A stretch of DNA of 64,000 nucleotides, from the NCBI GenBank assembly GCA_016933965.1, contig JAFGTS010000003.1, forward strand, positions 1 to 64,000, in the 5' to 3' direction. Shown here in pieces: positions 32,319 to 41,148 of the stretch; within the stretch, counting starts at the first letter, position 1; every line of letters begins with the position of its first letter. A program made the translations under genes and the position numbers. The notes under the pieces are model-generated. The model was not told where the DNA came from. It ran no database searches and saw only the letters and a program-made list of their open reading frames with translations. The stretch is from Deltaproteobacteria bacterium (GTDB lineage Bacteria > Desulfobacterota > Syntrophia > Syntrophales > UBA2210).

Positions 32319-32956
32319 TGAAGAAAATAGAGATACTGATCGCCGACGATCATCCCATTGTTCGAGAGGGCTTCAAGCAGGTCATCTCAGAAACCGACGA
32401 CATGATAGTGGCTGACGAGGCGAGTAACGGGCAGGAGGTGATGGCCCTCGTAAATAAACGAGACTATGACCTGATACTGCTTGATATATCAATGCCCGGA
32501 AGAAGCGGTCTTGAGGTGCTGAAGGATCTCAAAAGTGAACATCAAAAGCTTCCCGTTCTCATACTCAGCATCTATCCCGAGGAGCAGTATGCGGTACGGG
32601 CCTTCCGGGCAGGGGCATCGGGATATCTGACAAAGGCGAGCGCACCGAACGAACTGATCTCTGCAATAAGAAAGATCGTTCATGGCGGGAGATACGTCAG
32701 CGAATCGCTCGCGGAAAAGCTTACCTATTATCTTGATCGGGACACCACGAAACCGCTCCACGATTCACTCTCGGATCGTGAATATCAGGTCATGCTGCTG
32801 TTAGGGTCGGGGAAGACAGTAAAAGAAATTGCCGAGATGTTGTTTCTCAGCGTAAAGACGATCAGTACCTATCGGACACATATCCTCGAAAAAATGAAGA
32901 TGAAAAACAATGCGGAGATAACGTTCTATGTAGTAAAGAACAAACTGATCGAGTAG
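32318..32956 (+). CDS. NarL/FixJ-family response regulator
   Basis: A 212-residue protein with receiver domain (acidic pair in ADDHP, phosphoacceptor Asp56 in LLDISMPG, Lys in GYLTKAS) and a C-terminal LuxR-type helix-turn-helix (LSDREYQVMLLLGSGKTVKE to LSVKTISTYRTHILEKM). Coupled to the kinase by overlapping stop and start. A likely target is the small gene and dehydrogenase just downstream. Confidence 0.94.
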   Translation: MKKIEILIADDHPIVREGFKQVISETDDMIVADEASNGQEVMALVNKRDYDLILLDISMPGRSGLEVLKDLKSEHQKLPVLILSIYPEEQYAVRAFRAGASGYLTKASAPNELISAIRKIVHGGRYVSESLAEKLTYYLDRDTTKPLHDSLSDREYQVMLLLGSGKTVKEIAEMLFLSVKTISTYRTHILEKMKMKNNAEITFYVVKNKLIE

Positions 32957-33150
32957 GACGAATACCTATGCAGATGTTACGTATAGTCCTATATCCTGCC
33001 ACTGTGATCTCTTAGTATTATCAGGCTATCCATCTTACATAATAAAAAGACCAATGCCGATTGTGCCTAGCATGGTGGTACATTAGATTACTTTTGAAGA
33101 AAAAAGGTCTTGTGAAACTACTAAATATCGAAAGGAAAGGAAGTGTGATC

Positions 33151-33330
33151 ATGAAGACCAGACAAAACAGAATGGGGAATGCTGAGAAAATGATACATGA
33201 CGATGCCTTATGGCAGGATCCCATGTCCTATCCGGCATTCGACAGTGAGAGCCTCTTGGAGAGGGCGGCGGTTCGAAAAGATACGGAGAGCAGATCGATT
33301 GATACTGCCGTCGGCAAGATCGCTGCCTGA
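33151..33330 (+). CDS. 59-residue protein sharing a tail motif with the adjacent dehydrogenase
   Basis: The start at 33151 follows AAAGGAAG; an earlier ATG at 33061 has no site. The product is small, hydrophilic and not recognised. Residues 17-31 read DDALWQDPMSYPAFD. The C-terminus of the next gene product has KEDQFWGDPMNFPVYD, giving a shared pattern W-x-D-P-M-x-(Y/F)-P-x-(F/Y)-D. The match suggests a common docking peptide or a detached copy of the tail. It lies 107 bp upstream of the dehydrogenase. Confidence 0.6.
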   Translation: MKTRQNRMGNAEKMIHDDALWQDPMSYPAFDSESLLERAAVRKDTESRSIDTAVGKIAA

Positions 33331-33436
33331 TCGTATGCTGTAACGGAACAGATCACGATCGACCTTTATGGATAAATGCGTATGTCACTCTGGTCGGATA
33401 GAAAGGTCTATCGGATCAATGAAGGTAATAAAATAG

Positions 33437-34501
33437 ATGAATGAGATACGAAGAGTAGCGGTTATCGGTACCGGGGTCATCGGAGCCGCGTGGGTGACGC
33501 TCTTTGCTATAAAGGGATACGACGTCGCGGCCTATTCGAGGACGAGATCAACAAGGGAAAAGGGCCTTGAGAACGTGCATTCAAACCTCGGCTTTTTTGT
33601 GAAGAAACATATGATATCCGAGGTCGAGCGAGAAAGCGCCCTTCGACGCGTAACGATAGTCGACGATCTGGAAGAGGCGGTACGGGATGCTGATTTCATT
33701 GAGGAATGCACGGGTGAGACCTATGATGTTAAAAAAAGCATCTTCAGTGAAATAGGAAAATACGCGCCGTCACATGCCATTATCGCCAGCAGTACCTCCG
33801 GTCTCAGCATGTCTGAAATTCAGCAGGTCGTAAAACAGAAAGACAAGTGTATCATCACACATCCCTGGAATCCCCCCCATTTGATACCGCTTATAGAGAT
33901 CGTACCAGGCAAGGATACCTCACAAGAGACGACCGATACGGCATATTCATTCATGGAACGTCTCGGAAAGGTTCCCGTCATCGTCAGGAAAGAGGTTACA
34001 GGATTTATAGGAAACAGGCTGGCAGCCGCCCTGTGGCGTGAAGCAATTGACCTTGTCGACAGGGGTGTTGCAACGGTTGAAGATGTTGACAAGGCGATCC
34101 ATGCGGGTCCCGGAATACGTTGGGCGCTGATGGGAACGCACATGACGTATCATCTCGGCGGGGGAGAAGCGGGCGGCTACTCTCATTTCATCGAGGGTAT
34201 CGGTAACACGACATTCAAGACGATCTGGGAAGAGCTCGAAACGAGAAACCACATAAGTGATCCGGTAAAAGAGAAATTAAACCAAGGTGTAAAAGAAGCG
34301 ATCAAGGGAAAATCCTTTCAGGATATCGTACAGTGGAGAGACGATAAGATCGTGGACATCCTTTCGATAAAAGAAGACCAATTCTGGGGTGACCCGATGA
34401 ACTTTCCCGTGTATGACGTGGACAATATAACGCAGAAGAGCGGTAAAGAGGTTCAGAAGAAACCAGCCGAGGTACGAAAGATAAAAGAGCGCGTGGCATA
34501 A
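33437..34501 (+). CDS. 3-hydroxyacyl-CoA dehydrogenase family protein with C-terminal extension
   Basis: A 354-residue NAD-dependent dehydrogenase. Rossmann motif VIGTGVIGAAW is at residues 9-19, ECTGE at about 94, and ASSTSGLSMSEI and HPWNPPHLIPLIEIVPG carry the family Ser/His. EVTGFIGNRLAAALWREA begins the C-terminal helical domain. Beyond the usual ~310 residues there is a ~40-residue tail with WGDPMNFPVYD (317-327), shared with the small protein upstream. It may act in beta-oxidation or, like carnitine/lambda-crystallin relatives, on other hydroxyacids. The ribosome site is weak (GAAGG). Confidence 0.9.
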   Translation: MNEIRRVAVIGTGVIGAAWVTLFAIKGYDVAAYSRTRSTREKGLENVHSNLGFFVKKHMISEVERESALRRVTIVDDLEEAVRDADFIEECTGETYDVKKSIFSEIGKYAPSHAIIASSTSGLSMSEIQQVVKQKDKCIITHPWNPPHLIPLIEIVPGKDTSQETTDTAYSFMERLGKVPVIVRKEVTGFIGNRLAAALWREAIDLVDRGVATVEDVDKAIHAGPGIRWALMGTHMTYHLGGGEAGGYSHFIEGIGNTTFKTIWEELETRNHISDPVKEKLNQGVKEAIKGKSFQDIVQWRDDKIVDILSIKEDQFWGDPMNFPVYDVDNITQKSGKEVQKKPAEVRKIKERVA

Positions 34502-34526
34502 AAAGCTCATTTCAGTCAGCTTCCAA

Positions 34527-34556
34527 ATTCCGGGGACACAATACTTAATTTTTCTT
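34527..34556 (+). repeat. Repeat family B, half copy 3
   Basis: Thirty bases, ATTCCGGGGACACAATACTT followed by AATTTTTC, identical to the left arm of copy 2 at 30594. Only one arm is present. It overlaps the last codons and stop of the CPBP protease gene on the other strand. Confidence 0.85.
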
Positions 34557-35330
34557 AATTCGGAGTGGTCTAGGAAGAAATACTGCTCCAATGATCGCGG
34601 CAATACCCCAGAACAGATAAAAATACTTGTAAGGATACAGGATCGCAAAGGCGAGGAAGTTCACTGATCCATGAAACAGGATGGCAGGAATCACACTGCC
34701 GCGTGATTTGCCCACAAATACCGCCATTGGGATGGTCCAACAAGTAAGCAAATAAATGAAAAGGATCACCGAGTGCCCGTATTGAGATGATCCGGGCATC
34801 AAGAACAGGGGCAAATGCCAAAGCGCCCAGAACACGCCTGTGGCAATGCTGCCTCCGAGCGGTCCAAAGCTCTGTTGAAACCGCGGCAGTGCAAACCCCC
34901 GCCAGCCGATCTCTTCACCAAGCCCGATGTATATCAATAAGAAGGCCATGAAACCGAGCGGCATGGATGGCGAGAACCAATCCTCAGCTATTTTGATCCC
35001 GTTGATCCAGACCGCTGCGATCCCACAAGCGAAGGCTACCAGCAAAGGCGTCAGCAGCGATGCCAGGTACCATCCCGGAGCGAACCGCCATTCCAGCGAA
35101 CGCCTGAACAGCCGACATAGATCTTCCTTTCCACCAGTTATCAGAGTCACCAGGCTCGCCGCGAACAGAGACGCAGGAACTCCTATGAGGACAAGAATTC
35201 CTCCCGGTTCTCCCGGATCGTAGGAAAACGGTATGTCAAATAACCTGCTGATTCCGAACAAGAGCCACAAATAGGCGTAAGAGATCGCTAAAAATAGAAT
35301 GAGCTGCGATCTCCCGGCTTTCTTGTTCAT
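34545..35330 (-). CDS. CPBP-family intramembrane metalloprotease
   Basis: A 261-residue membrane protein with about eight hydrophobic helices. The paired-Glu motif EEIGWRGFALPRF (about residue 139) and the later ATGVFWALWHLPLFL and ILFHGSVNF supply the CPBP/Abi (CAAX-like) metal residues. Such proteins process prenylated peptides or act in bacteriocin immunity. The last codons overlap a half copy of repeat family B, so the present 3' end was partly shaped by that insertion. Confidence 0.92.
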   Translation of the reverse strand: MNKKAGRSQLILFLAISYAYLWLLFGISRLFDIPFSYDPGEPGGILVLIGVPASLFAASLVTLITGGKEDLCRLFRRSLEWRFAPGWYLASLLTPLLVAFACGIAAVWINGIKIAEDWFSPSMPLGFMAFLLIYIGLGEEIGWRGFALPRFQQSFGPLGGSIATGVFWALWHLPLFLMPGSSQYGHSVILFIYLLTCWTIPMAVFVGKSRGSVIPAILFHGSVNFLAFAILYPYKYFYLFWGIAAIIGAVFLPRPLRIKKN

Positions 35331-35451
35331 GGTTCATCGTCCTTAGCTGTGGCCCCGGGATGGGCGCGAAATGGGTGAATAATTCCCACGGGCAACAATT
35401 TAGGATTGTAGCTAGGAATGGGGAGGGCCGGAATGGTGATGCACTGAATTT

Positions 35452-36387
35452 CTAACCTGCCATTCGAAATTTTTCATATCTCCGTTCAAGGAGCTCTGGA
35501 TTGGGCCACAGGCGTGAACTTTTCGGAAGAATGATTTCTTTCATGTGCATGCTTTGAAGCCCATGGACGAGCATGGGACCATCTTCTTCTTTTAAAATAT
35601 CTTCTCTCACCTCGATTTTATAATCCGGCCTGATTCCAAGTATGAAACTGTCAAATGCCGCGTGATGCAGTTTGCACAGGGCCACTCCGTTATTTACAAT
35701 CGGGTCTCCTCCTGGTTCGCCATCGGGGATTATATGTGCCGCATCGAGCAACTCGAGGTGCTTCAAACGGCAGAAAGCACACTGCTCACGATAGGCGTTA
35801 ATAACACGCTCACGGAATCCGCGCTGGTGCAATCTTTGTTTGATCGATGTTGTAATGTACATTCTTCGGATGTCTGACACCTCTCCGAAAATTGCGGGGG
35901 TGTCATCCTGTGAGTGAATATATTGATTTACCGTTTTATAATCATCAACAGCGACAGTGAATGTTAAGCTGTTCGGATTATCTTCCACGATATATACAGG
36001 CCATACGGCCAGATATTTGCCGGGCACAACACTGTGGAAGTAGATAATCGGAATATTGTGGAGCATGGCATTTCTGAGTTCCACATTGTCCCGGTGATAG
36101 GGGTCAGAACCTCTATATTTGTATAAAAGGAGACCTTCCGGGGTGAACCCATCGTCATAAGGTCCCGAAGTCGTTGTCGTTATCGATAGGGGGTATTCAG
36201 GTAATATTCTCGGCTTGAAAATGCCCTTAGGAGAAACGAGAGGTATTCTTTGATTTTCGAATACAAATCCCCTGGCCAGCAGTGACCTTGGGAGCACATC
36301 GCCGTGAATATTGACCTGTTCAGAAAGCCAATGAAATGCAGTAAGGCGGACGCGACGGTCGAGGTCTTGTGTGGAATAGTGATGCAT
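35452..36387 (-). CDS. HNH endonuclease family protein
   Basis: A 311-residue protein. The C-terminal half has a His-Asn-His nuclease fold: CAFCRLKHLELLDAAHIIPD with the first Cys pair and catalytic His, then NGVALCKLHHAAFDSFILGI. The N-terminal ~170 residues (PRSLLARGFVFENQRIPLV, then GPYDDGFTPEGLLLYKYRG) form a separate domain, likely a DNA-recognition domain of the SRA/PUA kind. AT-rich with a weak ribosome site. It follows another HNH gene on the same strand (49 bp), so the two may make a restriction pair. Confidence 0.87.
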   Translation of the reverse strand: MHHYSTQDLDRRVRLTAFHWLSEQVNIHGDVLPRSLLARGFVFENQRIPLVSPKGIFKPRILPEYPLSITTTTSGPYDDGFTPEGLLLYKYRGSDPYHRDNVELRNAMLHNIPIIYFHSVVPGKYLAVWPVYIVEDNPNSLTFTVAVDDYKTVNQYIHSQDDTPAIFGEVSDIRRMYITTSIKQRLHQRGFRERVINAYREQCAFCRLKHLELLDAAHIIPDGEPGGDPIVNNGVALCKLHHAAFDSFILGIRPDYKIEVREDILKEEDGPMLVHGLQSMHMKEIILPKSSRLWPNPELLERRYEKFRMAG

Positions 36388-36436
36388 ATTAAACCATAAA
36401 AAATAGTGGCGTTGTTAATTGTAAGAATAACCAGCG

Positions 36437-37396
36437 TTATTTCCGATAAACTTTCTTCCTGTGCCAGTTCAGGTTTTCCTGAGCCGGCCAGAAATGTTCT
36501 TTCTCCGGTGTAAAAATGTTCCTGTCCGAAAGGGTGAGGATATGGCCCGGAAGGTTTTGATCGAGCCTCACCTGTCGGGAAACAACTACCTGATAATCCT
36601 GATTAACACTGACAAACCCCTCATCAAATGACCAGTGGCAGAGGCGGCATAATGACATGCCGTTCGTCGGTTGATCATTATGGCTGATGCTCCAGGGAAT
36701 GATGTGCGCGCCTTCGACAACAGTATGACCTTCGGTGGTCAGCATTCGAATGCCGCATAAGGCGCATCTATGATCGTAAAGAGTGACAATCGCCTTTCTG
36801 AATCCCTGATCGCGGACTTTCTGATTTGTTTCTGTTGATTCCAATGTTTCGGCTGATTCATGTGTTTCCAAAAGTGCTTTGCTATACTGATAGGCATCAT
36901 AATTGATATGTATCTGTTCCAGGATAATCGGCTGTAGTTCCTCTGCAAAATAGGTTTTTACCAGTATCGTTCTCAAAGATGTCCGTGTATTGGTGCCTTT
37001 CATGAATTGGAACAGCTGTTCATCAAGTGTTGCCCCGGCAATCATATCTCTGAGCGACTTCATGGATTTCGACTCTCGCCGTATCTTGCTCTCGCTTCCA
37101 TGTTTCGGATTAAGTTGCCAGAATCCTTCAGATTGTAAGAAAAAGAACGGTAATGCCATCGTTGTTGTGGAACCGAGCGGCATGATTCGGGACCAGTAAC
37201 GGTTGAATGTATCGACCAACTCAAACGAAGGCTCGATAAAATTTTTCCCGATGATTCCCTGCTCGATAAGATCCATGACTGATAAAAGAAGAAATGGTTT
37301 GTGCGGGGCCTGGTAACAGGTAAGAGAGGACCACCGTTTTCGGTTTTTGTCTGTTCGAAGATGCTTGAATTTGTTGAGGAAGTAGCTTATATCCAT
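36437..37396 (-). CDS. HNH endonuclease with probable sulfur-binding (SBD-like) N-terminal domain
   Basis: A 319-residue protein. The C-terminal nuclease part has CALCGIRMLTTEGHTVVEGAHIIPW and NGMSLCRLCHWSFDEGFVSV, a complete HNH core with two Cys pairs. Near the N-terminus, QAPHKPFLLLSVMDLIEQG matches the helix of sulfur-binding domains in ScoMcrA-type type IV enzymes that cut phosphorothioate-modified DNA. That reading rests on this motif and memory of the family. No dnd/ssp genes are in the window, as expected if it targets foreign modified DNA. The start has no clear Shine-Dalgarno. Confidence 0.85.
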   Translation of the reverse strand: MDISYFLNKFKHLRTDKNRKRWSSLTCYQAPHKPFLLLSVMDLIEQGIIGKNFIEPSFELVDTFNRYWSRIMPLGSTTTMALPFFFLQSEGFWQLNPKHGSESKIRRESKSMKSLRDMIAGATLDEQLFQFMKGTNTRTSLRTILVKTYFAEELQPIILEQIHINYDAYQYSKALLETHESAETLESTETNQKVRDQGFRKAIVTLYDHRCALCGIRMLTTEGHTVVEGAHIIPWSISHNDQPTNGMSLCRLCHWSFDEGFVSVNQDYQVVVSRQVRLDQNLPGHILTLSDRNIFTPEKEHFWPAQENLNWHRKKVYRK

Positions 37397-37686
37397 TGTT
37401 TTTTATGAATATTTCGTGCTACTGAAACGGGTATTGTGAGAAAGTATGACCCACCCTCATTTCGATCAAAAATTTCGAAGGTATGTCATTTTGCCGCCCC
37501 CCGGTGTGCGGGGCTATAGTGGAAAAAATATCTATGAATGTCAAGGATAAATACACAAGCGACAAAGGGGCAAAGCGACAGAGCGTCAAAGTGAAAAACG
37601 ATGGAGTTACGAAGCTGCGCTTCGCAGGATCAAGGGATTACGGATTAAAGGATTATGATATTTGAGATTGCATCGATTCCGGGCGC
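37397..37686. other. Intergenic region with degenerate 8-mer repeats
   Basis: A 290-bp stretch between two convergent-free minus-strand genes. 37559-37592 holds degenerate copies of GCGACAAA-like units (GCGACAAAGG, GGCAAA, GCGACAGA, GCGTCAAA), related to the clean tandem array at 57503. An open plus-strand frame of 60 codons here is made of this repeat and has no ribosome site. Confidence 0.55.
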
Positions 37687-39225
37687 TCACCGCCCTTTTT
37701 TGTAAGGTATTCCCAGTTTGTCCATCCGTTTTCTGAGGGTGTTGGGATGGATACGGAGCAGGTCGGCCGCTCCGCCGGGCCCGTTTATCCTTCCACGGGT
37801 GATGTGCAGGGTCTTTTTGATGTGCAGCGCGTTCACTTCGTCGAGGGTGAGGATATCGGCCCCCTCACCCGCGGGATCGGTATTACCGTTGTAAGCCGGC
37901 GTGACAAGGGTGTCGAAGCGGAGGACGCCGTCCCTGCTCTTGATCAATGCCCGTTCGACGATGTTCTGCAGTTCCCGGACGTTGCCGGGCCAGTCGTAGG
38001 CCCTGAGCCGCTCCAGCGCCCCCGGGGCGAGCACGGGCCGGTCTCCCATCCTCAATTCCATGCCCTTCTGCTCTATAAAGTGGTGCACCAGCGCCGGGAT
38101 GTCCTCCTTGCGCTGTCGCAGAGGTGGAATGATGATGGGGAACACGTTGAGGCGGAACCAGAGGTCTTCCCTGAACTGACCGGCCTTGACCATGTCTTCA
38201 AGGTTTCTGTGGGTGGCGGAGATGATCCTGATATCGAGGGGGATCGTTTTTGTTCCGCCCACGCGCTCGATCTCCTTGTTCTGGAGGACATTGAGGAGCC
38301 GTATCTGGACCTGGGGCGGCAGCTCGCCCACTTCGTCGAGAAAGATGGTCCCCTTGTCGGCCCGTTCAAAGCGTCCCCGCTTCTGGACGATGGCGCCGGT
38401 AAACGCCCCTTTCTCGTGGCCGAACAGCTCGCTGTCCATGAGACTCTCGGGAATGGCGCCGCAGTTCACCTTGATGAAGGGCCCCTTTCTCCGGGGCGAT
38501 GAGTAGTGGATCGCGTTGGCGATCACCTCCTTGCCCACGCCAGTTTCTCCGTACAGAAGGAGGGGGCTGTCGAGGTGCGCCACCTGGCGCATCATCTTCA
38601 TCACTTCCCTGAGGCCGAATTCGGCGCCCACGATCTCCTCGCCGGCGATCTCCCTGAGCCGGGTCTGAAGGTACTGATTGTCATCGGCGAGCATGTCCTT
38701 GAGCTTGGACACCTCCTGGTGCCGGAGCGCGTTCGCCATGGCAATGGCAAAGGGCTCGTTGAGCGTCTGCATGAGTTCGGCATGTTCGGCGGTGTATCTG
38801 TCCGTCCCCTTGGTCATCAATGCCAGGACCCCGATGCGGTTGCCCTCCAGTTCCAGGCGGATGTTTATCATCGAAACGTTGATATCGAGGCCAAGCTGCT
38901 GGAACACGTTTTTCTGCTCCGGGTTGAGGTCGGGGCGATTGATGATCTCGAATGGCGGCATTGATGCCCACCGGGCGGCCCTGAATTTCACATCCTCGGG
39001 GGGAAGGGCGACGGTCTTCCCGAACCGCCGTTCGAATTCATCTCCCACGGAGGCGATGATGTGGGCGATGTTCAGTTCGGCGTCATAGAGCACCATGGAC
39101 AGGGAGGTGACGGGAATAATGTCCTTTATATAGTGAAAGCTGCTTTCGAGGGCCGCCCGGATATCGAGACTGCCGCAGATGCGGATGGTCGTCTCTTTAA
39201 AAAATTCGTTTCTGTCAATGTTCAT
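37687..39225 (-). CDS. Sigma-54-dependent transcriptional activator with GAF domain (FhlA/NorR-like)
   Basis: A 512-residue enhancer-binding protein. Residues ~10-175 form a GAF sensor domain. The AAA+ domain follows: GETGVGKE (Walker A), GAFTGA loop for sigma-54 contact, GTIFLDEVGELPP (Walker B) and FREDLWFRLNVFPI. The C-terminal Fis-type helix-turn-helix ends with GGAADLLRIHPNTLRKRM. The ATG follows AAGGGGG. It is divergent from a small gene and the RND efflux operon, and three palindromes lie between them, so it probably activates that operon in response to a small molecule. Confidence 0.94.
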   Translation of the reverse strand: MNIDRNEFFKETTIRICGSLDIRAALESSFHYIKDIIPVTSLSMVLYDAELNIAHIIASVGDEFERRFGKTVALPPEDVKFRAARWASMPPFEIINRPDLNPEQKNVFQQLGLDINVSMINIRLELEGNRIGVLALMTKGTDRYTAEHAELMQTLNEPFAIAMANALRHQEVSKLKDMLADDNQYLQTRLREIAGEEIVGAEFGLREVMKMMRQVAHLDSPLLLYGETGVGKEVIANAIHYSSPRRKGPFIKVNCGAIPESLMDSELFGHEKGAFTGAIVQKRGRFERADKGTIFLDEVGELPPQVQIRLLNVLQNKEIERVGGTKTIPLDIRIISATHRNLEDMVKAGQFREDLWFRLNVFPIIIPPLRQRKEDIPALVHHFIEQKGMELRMGDRPVLAPGALERLRAYDWPGNVRELQNIVERALIKSRDGVLRFDTLVTPAYNGNTDPAGEGADILTLDEVNALHIKKTLHITRGRINGPGGAADLLRIHPNTLRKRMDKLGIPYKKGR

Positions 39226-39257
39226 CTGTCGACCCCCTTCATCTCGTCATATTTCTG

Positions 39258-39335
39258 TTACGCCATGGCGTGACCATATGACAAAATTACACCATAGTAA
39301 AACATTAATCGCATCATAATTACGCCATGGTGTGA
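39258..39335. promoter_or_regulatory. Three operator-like palindromes
   Basis: TTACGCCATGGCGTGA (39258-39273), TTACACCATAGTAA (39287-39300) and TTACGCCATGGTGTGA (39320-39335). The first and third are near-perfect inverted repeats of TTACGCCATGG. Centres are about 28 and 34 bp apart, i.e. close to three DNA turns. They are good candidates for enhancer sites of the sigma-54 activator whose gene starts at 39225. Confidence 0.75.
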
Positions 39336-39386
39336 GAACGCGCTCCCCGATTGCCATAACATAATAATATAACTCATTATATTGCA

Positions 39387-39401
39387 TGGCATGCTTTGCG
39401 C
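39387..39401 (+). promoter_or_regulatory. Possible sigma-54 promoter
   Basis: TGGCATGCTTTGCGC has the diagnostic GG-N10-GC spacing and a near-perfect -24 element, but the -12 part reads GCGC instead of TTGC. It lies 45 bp before the small gene at 39446 and 52 bp downstream of the last palindrome. Confidence 0.45.
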
Positions 39402-39445
39402 ATATATCTGTCTTCAAAACATCAGGCAGTGCCGAGAGAACAACC

Positions 39446-39733
39446 ATGAAATGGACGGAAATTATCACTGTCCGTACCGCCGAGACGCCGGGCAAAGAGG
39501 TGATAGCCGATATTCTGAGCAATGTGCTGGCGAATACGGGACGGGAAAGGCCGGTGACCCTCAAGCTCTTTTCACACGCGACGGTGGAGAGTGACCTGAG
39601 TATCCACATCCAGTGGGAGGCTGCAGCGATGGACCGTCGCAAAAGCCCCCTCGGTCTCGAACTGGCCGGTCTGCTCGCGGATTTCGGACTGGTAAATCAT
39701 TCCGTCTGGATCGAAGAAAAGATAGAACAATAA
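39446..39733 (+). CDS. Small unknown protein at head of RND operon
   Basis: A 95-residue protein starting MKWTEIITVRTAETPG. The chosen ATG lies after a weak GAGAG site; an upstream ATG at 39386 would overlap the putative promoter. The alternating strand/helix pattern and lengths suggest a small alpha/beta (ferredoxin-like) fold, but no family is recognised. It lies 190 bp upstream of the efflux genes and downstream of the palindromes, so shared control is likely. Confidence 0.6.
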   Translation: MKWTEIITVRTAETPGKEVIADILSNVLANTGRERPVTLKLFSHATVESDLSIHIQWEAAAMDRRKSPLGLELAGLLADFGLVNHSVWIEEKIEQ

Positions 39734-39924
39734 ATAGGTACTGCCCGTATGGATAGTGATACAAAACACATATTTGAAACGACTGGAAAATTCCTGTTAC
39801 GGCCAGGGCAATGCAGGCCAGCGTGCCGATTTAATCATTGAGGAATTGAGAAAAAGAGAGTATGAGGCAATGTAACCATTTCCAAATCACCTATAAAATT
39901 AAACAAATCCGTGGGAGGAATGTA

Positions 39925-41136
39925 ATGCATTTCCGTAAAAAACCCGATAGCGTCGGCATATGGTTTTTTCTCTTCATACTTGCCTCTGTTTTCGTGTTGA
40001 ATGCCTGCGGCAACGGGCAGCAGGCCGGGCAGGCGCCTCCTCCACCGGAAGTGGTTGTCCAGGAGCTCAAGACGGAGGCGGTGGTTTTGACCACCGAGCT
40101 GCCGGGTCGAACGTCGGCATTCCTGATCGCTGAAGTTCGGCCGCAGGTGAGCGGCATCATCAAGGAACGCCTGTTCACGGAAGGCTCCGTCGTCAAAGCG
40201 GGAGACCTCCTGTACCGGATCGATCCCGATCTCTTTCAGGCGGCCTATGAAAGCGCCAAAGCCTCTCTGGCTCGGGCCGAGGCCAATCTGCCGGCCATGC
40301 GGATACGGGCCGAACGGTACGGCGAGCTGATCTCATCGAAAGCCGTCAGCCAGCAAGATTACGACGATATCCAATCCGCCCTCAAGCAGGCGGAGGCGGA
40401 AGTGCAGTACTGGAAGGCGGCTGCGGAATCGGCACGCATCAGCCTGGAATATACCAGTGTTACCGCGCCGATATCGGGCCGTACCGGAAGGTCCAATGTG
40501 ACGAAAGGTGCCCTGGTGACGATGAACCAGCCGATACCGCTGGTAACGATCCAGCAGCTTGATCCCATTTATGTCGATGTTCCGCAATCCACAGCCGAGC
40601 TGCTGCGACTGCGGCACAGCCTGGAGAAAGGATATCTCGAAAAGAACGGGGCCGACCAGAACGTGGTCAGGCTTCTGCTGGAAGACGGTACCGAGTATCC
40701 CCTGGAGGGGACGCTGCAGTTTCAGGACGTGACGGTGGACCGGTCGACGGGGACCGTTACCCTGAGGGCCGTCTTCCCCAACCCCGATAATTTCCTTCTG
40801 CCCGGCATGTTCGTCCGGGCGGTCCTCCAGGAAGGTGTGAACAAGCAGGCCATCCTGATACCCCAGCAAGCCGTGTCACGCGATCCCAAAGGTAACCCGC
40901 TCGCACTGCTCGTAAATCCCCAGGGCATGGTCGAGCAGCGACAGCTTACCATCGACCGGGCCATCGGCAACCAGTGGCTGGTGACCTCCGGCCTCGCCGT
41001 CGGTGAACACCTCATCGTCGAGGGTATTCAGAGGATACGGCCGGGGATGCCCGTGAGGGTTGCTCCACCCAGTGAAGATACAACCGCTCAAGGGACCGAG
41101 GCCGGACCCGGCGTCGCTCCGCAAACAGAGAACTGA
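39925..41136 (+). CDS. RND efflux periplasmic adaptor (AcrA/MexA type), lipoprotein
   Basis: A 403-residue protein. The start at 39925 follows GGGAGGA; the longer frame from 39862 lacks a site. A lipoprotein signal ends at LNAC. The usual adaptor order follows: barrel-sandwich half RPQVSGIIKERLFTEGSVVKA, a coiled-coil hairpin (about 100-165), SVTAPISGRTGR with the second lipoyl half, then beta-barrel and membrane-proximal domains (DRSTGTVTLRAVFPNPDNFL). Links the inner-membrane pump to the outer-membrane channel. First of three contiguous efflux genes. Confidence 0.95.
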   Translation: MHFRKKPDSVGIWFFLFILASVFVLNACGNGQQAGQAPPPPEVVVQELKTEAVVLTTELPGRTSAFLIAEVRPQVSGIIKERLFTEGSVVKAGDLLYRIDPDLFQAAYESAKASLARAEANLPAMRIRAERYGELISSKAVSQQDYDDIQSALKQAEAEVQYWKAAAESARISLEYTSVTAPISGRTGRSNVTKGALVTMNQPIPLVTIQQLDPIYVDVPQSTAELLRLRHSLEKGYLEKNGADQNVVRLLLEDGTEYPLEGTLQFQDVTVDRSTGTVTLRAVFPNPDNFLLPGMFVRAVLQEGVNKQAILIPQQAVSRDPKGNPLALLVNPQGMVEQRQLTIDRAIGNQWLVTSGLAVGEHLIVEGIQRIRPGMPVRVAPPSEDTTAQGTEAGPGVAPQTEN

Positions 41137-41148
41137 CGGAGAAGCGAT

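Noticed and set aside
37483-37665. 60-codon plus-strand frame
   Set aside because: Made largely of degenerate 8-mer repeats; no start signal.
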